Below are positions 49,260 through 58,545 of a stretch of DNA of 64,000 nt, one piece after another. Each line of letters starts with the position of its first letter. Position 1 is the first letter of the stretch. The stretch covers positions 142,693 to 206,692 of the forward strand of contig JANTQF010000028.1 of NCBI GenBank assembly GCA_032988165.1. The letters are read 5' to 3'. Both the position numbers and the translations under genes were made by a program. Under the pieces are notes generated by a model. The model was given only the letters and a program-made list of their open reading frames with translations, was not told the origin of the DNA and made no database searches. Source of the stretch: Emmonsiellopsis sp. PD_33 (lineage: Eukaryota; Ascomycota; Eurotiomycetes; Onygenales; Ajellomycetaceae).

Positions 49260-50165
49260 GTTCCCATACTAAATAAATAGCTAGGATTTTCTCGTTCAAG
49301 GTTTCGTCCCCGCGCGCCGTCCGTGTTGTGTGTGGTGTGTGGTGTGTGGTGTGGAGATATATATTGGAAAAGCGAAAGAGAAAAAAAGGATATAAAATTC
49401 TCTTTTTTACCGCATATTTGTCGATTTCCAATTAATTCGATACCGTGATGCGATGCGGTGCGATGCGATGCGATGCGGTGCGGTGCGATGTCGATGTCGA
49501 TATCGATATCGATGCGGAGGACGGAGTAGTACGGTTGCGATGTCAATCGGCAGTGTATATCCGTTTACCTTTGTTGTTTGCCAGTTGATACGGCGTCTTC
49601 ATCCGCTAACGATAGGAAGTGCGTGTGTGAGGGCGGGGGTGGGCTGTGTGTGAGGAGGAGAGCAGCTATTTATTATTTGTTAACAGTGTCTGTGACGTCG
49701 CGAGAAAAAGAATGGAAGTCGTTAGGTAAGGTTTGGTGGTGGAGGCACGTCATCACGTGATCTGAGTGGCTGCGGGCAGGTTGCCACCAACCAACAAGAC
49801 GGAGAGTCGAAGCAGGAACTTGGTGAATCGGGTGGCAATATCGCGGGAAAATCTACAGCGAGAAATTACGTGGTTTCTAATGCCAAATTTACTATGAACG
49901 ATAAAAACAGAAGGATATTGAGGAGAACCGTAAGCGGGAGTTCTTATTGTTGGAGGGGTGAAGTAATGAGTATGTGTAGTGTTAGCTAGCTAATAAGATA
50001 ATAAAATGAACGCTCCCCCCAAAAATCATAAAAGAGCCGTCATGAGTATCCTCCTTCCCAAACGCCGAGCCGGTGGTTTATATTTCCCCAGCCGTTGAAA
50101 AAGAAGAAAGAAGCGTGCAAAAGGAAAGTCAAATCGTAATAAAAAAATAAGGATCAGGCACACGT
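49260..50165. other. ETP1 upstream region and polyubiquitin 3' region
   Basis: About 0.9 kb. It contains GTGTG repeats (49326-49352), the GATGC/GATATC tract at 49446-49514, CT/A-rich promoter-like DNA, a CACGTGA site (about 49753) and the A-rich polyubiquitin 3' end (50096-50150). No gene seen. Confidence 0.5.
49446..49514. repeat. GATGC pentanucleotide / CGATAT tract upstream of ETP1
   Basis: Tandem GATGC and GGTGC pentamers pass into CGATGT and CGATAT hexamers, about 190-255 bases upstream of the ETP1 ATG. CpG-rich and potentially variable in length. Confidence 0.7.
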
Positions 50166-51239
50166 TTATTGGCCACCCCGCAGTCTCAGCACCAGGTGGA
50201 GAGTGCTCTCCTTCTGGATGTTGTAGTCGGAGAGGGTCCGCCCGTCCTCAAGCTGCTTTCCAGCGAAAATGAGGCGCTGTTGGTCGGGTGGGATACCCTC
50301 CTTATCTTGAATTTTCGACTTGACATTATCAATCGTGTCCGAGCTCTCGACTTCCAGGGTGATCGTCTTGCCCGTCAGCGTCTTTACGAAGATTTGCATA
50401 CCGCCACGCAGACGGAGGACGAGGTGAAGAGTGGATTCCTTTTGGATGTTATAATCAGAGAGTGTTCGGCCGTCTTCAAGTTGCTTTCCAGCGAAGATGA
50501 GTCGTTGCTGGTCAGGGGGAATTCCTTCTTTATCTTGGATTTTCGATTTAACGTTGTCAATGGTATCCGAGCTTTCAACCTCGAGAGTGATAGTCTTGCC
50601 CGTCAGGGTCTTGACGAAGATCTGCATGCCACCACGGAGACGAAGGACGAGATGGAGAGTCGACTCCTTCTGAATGTTGTAATCAGACAAAGTACGGCCA
50701 TCTTCAAGCTGCTTTCCGGCGAAGATCAAACGTTGCTGGTCAGGAGGGATGCCCTCCTTGTCCTGAATCTTCGACTTCACATTATCGATAGTATCCGAGG
50801 ACTCAACCTCCAAAGTGATGGTCTTGCCAGTGAGGGTCTTGACGACTGTAGACAGAAAGTGTTGGTTAGTATTGAGATTTCGGTATCAATATAGCCGGTG
50901 TGGCGGGTGGTAAGCAACTTACAAATCTGCATTCCACCACGAAGACGGAGCACAAGGTGGAGGGTGGACTCCTTCTGGATGTTATAGTCGGACAGGGTAC
51001 GGCCGTCCTCGAGCTGCTTGCCCGCGAAGATCAGGCGTTGCTGGTCGGGAGGGATGCCTTCCTTGTCCTGGATCTTGGACTTGACGGCGTCGATGGTATC
51101 ACCCGACTCGACGTCGAGAGTAATGGTCTTTCCGGTAACTGCAGACAGAGAGGAGTAGGTTAGCCATCATTGCCATCAACTGGTATCTCTCATATGGAAT
51201 CTGGGGGGGTGACTCACGGGTCTTGACAAAAATCTGCAT
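50166..51239 (-). CDS. UBI4: Polyubiquitin, four tandem units
   Basis: Exons 51239-51218, 51138-50923 and 50845-50166 join in frame to 305 residues: four 76-residue ubiquitins head to tail plus a final Gln after the last Gly-Gly. The precursor is cut by deubiquitinases to free ubiquitin, mainly needed under stress. The first exon encodes only MQIFVKT plus one base; the second intron cuts Phe4 of unit 2. Units 2-4 are identical in protein ([20 protein letters not shown]). Unit 1 differs, reading [20 protein letters not shown], i.e. Asp16, Gly20 and Ala25 in mature numbering; Lys6, 11, 27, 29, 33, 48 and 63 are all intact. The gene runs away from Copia element 2, which lies 645 bp upstream of its ATG. 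Confidence 0.97.
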
Positions 51240-51878
51240 GGTGGCGGTAAGGGACACTGGACAGTGAGATAACGCAGGAGGATATAGTTGCAAGAGACGA
51301 GTAGCAAGCGATCAAGAAGAGAGTGCTGCTGAGAGGGGATTGATGAGAGCGCAAGACGCGAGTTCTAGGAGGAAACAGAGAGGATGGGCGTGTTGGAGAG
51401 GAACAAGGAGAGAGAGAGAGAGAGGAAAGGAAAGAAGGAGGAGCAGGTTGGCTTAAGTACAGCCGCCCGGGCTGGGGGCGACCGTCTTAGTCAGCCTGCA
51501 CCCTCCCCCCGCCTGTTCTGCCTGTGCACTAGCCCCGAAGCGGCCTAGCGCGGGCTTATCGCTGGTGACGCTGGCCAACCAGCGGCGACTGCGGCGGAAA
51601 GTGGGCGAACCTGCTGGAAGCGGGTGACTCAGCCATGTCCCTGCTTGCGGCTCGTCCCAGGCGGCAATTGCCCAGCGCTGTCTCAGGCGTGAATCCCGCC
51701 GCTGCATGTCACCGCGTCTTTGTTGGTCTTCATTCACGATGCGCTGAGTGCTGAGTGTTGGTGCTGGTGCTGGTGGATTGATGCGCATCGTTATCGCTCG
51801 CAATCGGCGTTCTGGATGACGTCGTGGCCGTCTCCCCAGACCATCCAGCCCGGCCTGGGACGCTATCGGCCTACTATC
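51240..51878 (-). promoter_or_regulatory. Polyubiquitin upstream region
   Basis: About 640 bp. On the coding (minus) strand it starts with a CT-rich leader (the gagaga run at 51410-51424 on the plus strand) and includes a TGACTCA site at 51625-51631. GC-normal with many CpGs up to the edge of the Copia insertion at 51884. No separate gene is evident; a 157-residue minus frame at 51453-51926 runs into the LTR and is judged spurious. Confidence 0.5.
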
Positions 51879-51883
51879 GGATT
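51879..51883. repeat. Target-site duplication of Copia element 2, left copy (GGATT)
   Basis: GGATT directly precedes the left LTR and recurs at 57105-57109 directly after the right LTR. Confidence 0.85.
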
Positions 51884-51995
51884 TGTTGGCCGTACGCCTC
51901 CGGCCTCCCAATTGGGTGTAGCACACTTACATGATTGCATGGTAGATAGATTCCTCACTAGCATAGTAATATGAGAGATCTTCAACCTTCTCACA
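51884..51995 (+). repeat. Left LTR of Copia element 2
   Basis: 112 bp, TGTTGGCCGTACGCC at the start and CTTCTCACA at the end. It keeps three CpGs in the first 18 bases and looks little mutated, although it faces a heavily mutated interior. Confidence 0.88.
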
Positions 51996-54900
51996 GGTTA
52001 TAGCCCAGATAGTACATTTTTTATTAAAAACTGCTGCAATTAAGACTGGAAGGTTCACCTAAATTAAATATCTCATTAGATCTATAGTGTAATATTCAAT
52101 TATCTAGAATTTACACATCTTTTGCATTTTTCATACTCATTTTATGATTTCTTGTGGTGTGAAAATTTTTTCAGACTATATGAATAATTTTTCAGACATC
52201 TTATAGACATATTATTAGTAGATTTTTCAGACTATAATTATTCTAATAATATATAGAATGCCTGACAATATATCTGATACTTTTTAATCAGTAAGTACCT
52301 CTAGTGCTCATCACATTATTTTAGCTTACTCTCTGGTGAGCTATAGAGCTACTAAGCCTGACATCCAGGCTGTAGAGCCTGCATACTCAAATATGTAGGC
52401 CTCAGAATCTACTTACTCTAGTTTTATGAGAACTGTAAATAGTGATATAGATTACATGTAATTATTGAATAGATTACATGGCATATCTATAAATCTAAAT
52501 ATCTCAGTCATTATAATATAAAGTGCTCTCATGAAGATGATAGCTCATCTCTTTACCTCTATTAAAGTCATATAGATGACCCCCCTGCAGCCTGCCATCT
52601 TATATGATATTATTAGGGAGGAATTACATGAATATCAGAAGGAAGTTTAATAGGTAATTAAGACTAAAGATATTATTACTTTTAATGATATAAACTATGA
52701 ATTCTGACATATTAAGATTCTTATGAATGCTGAAGTTATTAGTGTAACTAACATTCTATTAAAAAATTAAGATAAGAGTCCCTCTGAGTGGACTCACAAA
52801 CAGGCCAAATAATTTATATAATTAAAGATATTATATCATTAAATTCTTATAAGTCTGCAAGATAATATTTAGATCATACTTAATACTCTAAAACTAAACA
52901 ATGCTGCAGCTTTGTGAGAGAAAATTAATATAGAGTATGCTATCTCTCTAGTAGAGAAGTACATACTTATTATCAAGGAATTAATAACTCTCTAAGTTAA
53001 GAATACTGATTATATGCTCTATTAGTAGTATTTTCATTATCTCACCACTCATTATAGAAAGCTCTCAGTCAGATTGAAAGATATTTATCATGATATATTT
53101 CTATTAGAACTTAAAGACTTCCAGAAGTAATTTATAAAGACTTAACTTAATAAGTTCTTTTCTATGAGCTAGAAATAAATTGTAAATATTAATATTAATA
53201 ACCTTATAAAGTAGTTAATAAATTGTTGTGATAAGAAATTAATTAACTCTTTTCTGAAGAATCTTACTGTAAATTCTACAAACATCTCATTAAATTCAAA
53301 TTCAAATTTGAATATAAATATCACTGGCTTGAAGGGCTCAAAGGGGAAATACTATAGCTATTATAAGATTTCTAGATATAAGAATAAGTAGTGCTGGTAG
53401 TTACATTCTGAGCAACAGCTGAAATGGCTGAACTCAGATGACTCAAATAAATTAGATAATTTAGATAAGAATAAGAGTAATAGATCTAGTAATCTTAAGA
53501 AGAGTAAGAGTAATAAAAATCTTATATCATATCAATCTTCTATAAATACTATGATAGTTCAGGGTAAAGCCTTTTCAGCTATACCAGATAATTCCTTAAG
53601 ATCATAATATTTGGATATATATATTAGTTTCAATATGATCAGCAAATATCATTCAATACTCAACTATTAGTTATATAAAGATAACCTTAGTGTTGATATT
53701 GCAATAGATAATGAGGTGAAGGTAAAAGAAATTAGCAATATAATTCTTAAGGTTAAGAGTAATAACATTTCACTATATGATATTTACTATCTCTCAGATT
53801 TGATGATCAACTTACTATTATATGTATAGTTAAAGAATTAGAATTATAAATTCATCCTATTTAACTCTACATTATTATATTTCATCTGCAGGGCCCTAAA
53901 CAGTGTTACATTCAATACTGTATGAACTGGTAAAGGCAATGTATATAAGATTATGAAATGAGAGTCTAAAATCAATATCAACTATATTAGTAGAGTAGTT
54001 AATTATATTATAAAATTATATAAGTATAGATCTTCTGATTCAGATTAAAAGATCAGCCTCACAGCTGTAACTACTACTACTACATCTTTAATCTTAATAT
54101 TAGAGCTATCTTTAGTCAGTAAAATGCTCATAGAATAGCATAGAGACCTCAGACACATCTATATAGGTACTATTATTATAATGTCTAAGAATTCTCATGT
54201 AGGTATCAAAATAATCAGCCTAAAATCTAAGTTCTATTATAAGAACTATATTAAGACTGATATGACTAGACATTTCTCTAAGACTTTCATACCTTAATTA
54301 GTTCATCTAATTGAGAAGATTCACATCAATCTTACAGGGGAAGATAAAATATTAGATGATTTATCTGATCACCTTCTGGAGTTCTAATAAGGGATAAAAT
54401 ATTACATGCTTATAATATATGATGTGACATATTATAAATAAGTATATTTTCTTAAGATGAAGAATAAGGCAGTCAACACTTTTAACTACTAACTTAAATT
54501 TATATAGAATATGAGGTTTATAGTTCCTGCATTTTTATATATAGATATAGATAGTGTTTTTCAGTCTGGCAAAATAATTAATCTGATGATCTAATGAGGA
54601 ATCAAATAAGAACTAACTATACTATAATCATTACATTAGAATGAAGTCTCTGAGTGTGATATTTATATAATAATGAGACATATAAGAGTAATTCTCAATC
54701 AGAGTAGATTACTCAAGAAGTTCTGGGCAGATATTCTATATATAGTTGTAGATATTATAAATAACACCTTAACATCTATAATTCTATATAATGAAAAGTT
54801 CTAGCTGCAGACAGTAGATTTAGTTACCCTCAGCTCTCATATAATTCTAGTATGTACCCTATTTAATATGCCACCTCAGATGAAGCATTTTCATCATATT

Positions 54901-56992
54901 AGAGCATCTATGTATGTTTACCTGCATAGCTCATAGAAGTCAGCAGATAAACTATTACCTCATATAAGATTATATAAATTAATTGGATTTATTGGGACTT
55001 CAATTTTTCAGCTCTGAGACTCTGAAGAAGATAAGATAATCTCCTCATTAAATATTAAATTTAGTGAGGATAATATTAAGAATTCTAAATATAGAGTTTA
55101 TTTCCTATAAGATCTACTCAACCCTGTGGCCTCTGTTAAGCTAATGAATGAATCAATTCATATAGAAGATAATATAGAGGCCTCTATAAGCAGCCTAAAT
55201 AACTTGTAGATACAATCCATAAAGTCTTTTGCAACCTATATCTCTTCACCTGATATAAGTGGTCTACCCAAATCATTTAAGAATGTTATATTAAGGTCAG
55301 AGGGGGTAGATGAGTACTGGCAAAAATCAATGCAGTATGAAATTACTGATTTATAATGCTAAAAAACATGGCATCTCATCTTCTGATCTAATGTACTAGT
55401 TGGGGAATTAGTAGCCTCAGATTACTAAATATTCATTGAAAAAGACTGACCTTAAGATCTGAACATGGATTCAGATGGAATCTTATGAAAATCTCATTAA
55501 ATAGTTTATAATAATTAATTTAAGAAGGATAGTAGGGAGGAAACCTATATATCTATTATAACTAACACTGTGAACTATATATTATTTGTAGTTACTATGA
55601 AGCTTGAATGAATATTATAGCAGGTAGATATTATATTAGTCTATTTGCACAGTCATCTGGGTAAGGAAATTTATATGAGATAACTCACTAGATTTGAAGA
55701 TGATACTTCAAATACACTTATCTATACTATAAGAGGAAGTCTTTATAGCCTGAATTCAGCCATAAAGATTTGATATAATTTTTTGATGGTTTACCTCATC
55801 AAATTAGAATTCACAGTAAGTTTATATAACTCTATTCTTTAGTATTATAAGGAAATATCACATCTCTATATAACTATTTATATCAATAATTTAAATATAG
55901 TCTCTGAGATTCCAGAGAAAGTCAATTGGTTGATGAAAGCTCTCAGCAAGAAGCTAGAGGTTAAAGATTTATATAAATCATAAAAATATTTAAGTATAAA
56001 AGTTAACTACTTACCTGAGGGGATTAAGTTGACTCATCAACATTATATTAAGTAATTAGTAGAGGATTTCTATATGGATGATACTATTATGATCTATATG
56101 CCTATAAAGAAAGCTTTTCACATTGATGATTCTTCTATTTCTAAGAGTAAAGCAGGCTTTATAAAGTAATGTTATTAATAAAATGTAAGGTATATTTAAT
56201 ATCTTGTAGTTAAAACTCAATCTAATATCATACATGTAGTCTCACTACTTGGGCAGCATAGCTCCAACTTAATTCTAAAATCATAGAAGATATTATTACA
56301 TGTCATTTAATATTTAAAAGGAACCCTAAATGTAGGCCTTTTTTATAGATATCACACAGCTGAAAATAATTTAATTCTTAAGTTCTCAAATAATATTTAC
56401 CTCCTCATTGAATATATAGATTCTAATTGGGTAAATTTACTGAATAGCAATTAAAAATTTACATTTAGCTATATCTTTAAGCTTATAGAATCCTTAATAT
56501 TATAATGATCTGCTAAATAGGTCTATATATTTCTTAGTTTAAATAAAGCTGAATATATTGCACTCAGTAAAGCAGTTTACAAGGTAATATGAATCTAAAA
56601 TCTTATATAAGAGCTCAGATTTATAACTACATCTCCTATATAGATTCATGTAGATAACAAGGGTACTATTAACCTCATCCAAGTCACTATAATTATAGCT
56701 CACAGTAAGTATATAGACACATAATTCTACTATTTATAATCTTAGTTGAAAAATAGTATTATCTCATTAGAATATATTCTAACAATCAAAATGGCCATGA
56801 ACAGCCTGATGAAGCCTCTAAGTATAGTTATATTTACATACTTCATTAATTTACTAGAGACTCTAGTAGGAAATGATAGAAAGTAGCAAGTCTGATTATA
56901 TATCTAGTTTTTTTTCTGCTGTCTGATAACATTTTATTGTTTTTCAGTGTTTTTTCATGAGATCTACATATATAGCTCTACCTGAGGGGGGG

Positions 56993-57104
56993 TGTTGGCT
57001 GTATGCCTCTAGCCTCCTAATTAGACATAGTGCACTTATATGATTACACAGTAGATAGATTTTTCATTAGTGTAGTAATATAAGAGATTTTTAACCTTCT
57101 CACA
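56993..57104 (+). repeat. Right LTR of Copia element 2
   Basis: 112 bp, TGTTGGCTGTATGCC to CTTCTCACA, no CpG. About 25 differences from the left LTR, all transitions, mostly C-to-T or G-to-A in this copy. Confidence 0.88.
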
Positions 57105-57189
57105 GGATTATACCTAGCCACCTGATGTTGCAGGTGGGGATTCTCTTGTCCCCACTGCTAACTGCATTGATATCTGCTTTGATGCTATT

Positions 57190-57610
57190 AGGGTGTGTTT
57201 AGTGCTAAAGGTAAATTGACTGTTAAACAGTCATTTCAGGTGGAGTAGTATTTTTATAACATTCTTAAGACATAAAGGCTAATAAGTGGGGCTGACTGTT
57301 GAATGATAAAAAAAATAATCATGAGAAAGAAATAGTTATTTTTTTCCTACATCTTTTATCATTCAAGATGAGGCCAGATTAAGCACCTTTCCTAGTTAGG
57401 CTCTAGTCTCTCCACCTTTTACACTAAGTGGGTTAAAAACATACTAATTTAGTGTATACAGCCTGGAACCATAATCTGGTATTTTATGGTATTTTAAGCT
57501 AAATTAGGGAGAATTTTATACAGTTATGCAGTCAAGCTAAACTTAAATAGGCAGTTTGCCAAGAAATGACTGTTCAACAGTAAATTTATCTTTGGCACTG
57601 AACGCGCCCT
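57190..57610. mobile_element. Non-autonomous inverted-repeat element (MITE)
   Basis: About 421 bp with 44-bp terminal inverted repeats: 57190-57233 (AGGGTGTGTTTAGTGCTAAA) and 57567-57610, whose complement begins AGGGCGCGTTCAGTGCCAAA. No coding frame inside. TTA occurs at 57188-57190 and again at 57611-57613, but the first overlaps the repeat by a base; a TTA-type duplication would fit a PIF/Harbinger (Tourist-like) MITE. The superfamily is uncertain. The left end has lost CpG (TGTG) where the right end keeps it (CGCG). Confidence 0.75.
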
Positions 57611-57708
57611 TTAATCAGCTGTCTACCTGGGTAACCGCCAGTGACTCCCACGGATTGTACGAGAAGGTGACTCCGCCCTGCTTTTTCAACACATTTTCCA
57701 TTTGATAT

Positions 57709-58003
57709 CTAATATATCTGATAGTTGCTGTATGTATGTATACTCCCCAAAGGGTAAAATAATATTCCAATGTCAATCCAAGCAGTAAAATAGGTCAAGT
57801 TCGTCTTCATCCTTTCAAGGACGGGAGAAAACAACAGAGGCATTGTCCAGATGCCTTCACGAACGACCTGTGTAAAAAAGAAACGAATCTGCGCCAAAGC
57901 CATGTCCTGCCAGTTCCACCAGCGGTTTTGTAGCGGCCTGGTCCGCAACCTGGTGCCCTCAAATATTGCCAGTCCTAGCCAAAGGGTGTACCAGGCTAAG
58001 TGG
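57709..58003 (-). CDS. Unidentified membrane-like protein, 3' exon (possibly a gene remnant)
   Basis: A minus-strand frame reads HLAWYTLWLGLAIFEGTRL, then WWNWQDMALAQIRFFF, GIWTMPLLFSPVLERMKTN and ends GSIHTYSNYQIY with TAG at 57709. It is rich in Trp and hydrophobic segments, with natural-looking composition. Upstream, another minus frame at about 58020-58144 continues the hydrophobic character (FLYFVWRLPLFIFACALRL) after an acceptor-like TTCTTTTCCAG, but I found no clean splice between them. It may be a short spliced gene or the surviving end of a longer one. The MITE lies 99 bp beyond its stop. Family not recognised. Confidence 0.35.
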
Positions 58004-58545
58004 CTTGCCGAAAGGTAAAGATAACAATGATAACCTCAATGCACATGCGAAGATGAACAGGGGCAGTCGCCAAACAAAATACAAAAAATCACATAGGGCT
58101 GGAAAAGAAATTGCAATCAACGAACTCGGTGCTGCGCCAACCATTGGGGCTACCCAGTCATATCATGTCGTGATGTTGGACCGTCAAAAAACGTCATCAT
58201 GTTCGTTGGTTCGTTCGTTCGTGATCCTCATCGCTGTTTCGCAAAATGAACACCAATGCAAAAACAAACAATTCAAATAAAAGGTATATCACCCAAGATT
58301 GAAGAAAGAGGCAAGATGTAAAAACAGAAGCATAAAAAATAGCATATTCTCACACACATGGCAAACATAAATGGTCACATAAAAAAAGAAGATTTCAAAA
58401 GAGTGTGGCGTCCTGTTTGGACAGTATCGTTTGTCTCGTTGATGGACATATTCTCGTGTCAGTTCGTAGCCGTGCCGTCGTCAAATGATCGCTAAAGGCC
58501 GTAACGGAAAGATTACATCATCAAACAAGGTCGTCTATATGCCGT

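Larger units (their letters stand above)
51884..57104 (+). mobile_element. Copia-type LTR retrotransposon 2, heavily mutated
   Basis: The element is 5221 bp with two 112-bp LTRs. It is AT-rich with no CpG seen in the interior, and every frame is full of stops, so no ORF longer than about 60 residues survives. Copia ancestry is read from fragments: YINNLNIVS near 55880 (the YxDD region of reverse transcriptase), GIKLTHQHYIK then LVEDFYMD near 56025-56080, and the RNase H motif LNKAEYIALSKAV near 56542. A polypurine tract GAGGGGGGG (56984-56992) precedes the right LTR and a primer-site-like GGTTATAGCCCAG (51996-52008) follows the left. Compared with element 1 it is more degraded: C-to-T changes affect CpA and other sites as well as CpG. 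Confidence 0.88.

Noticed and set aside
50169..50894. 241-residue ORF antisense to polyubiquitin
   Set aside because: It is the mirror of three near-identical ubiquitin units and shows the same internal periodicity; no independent motif.
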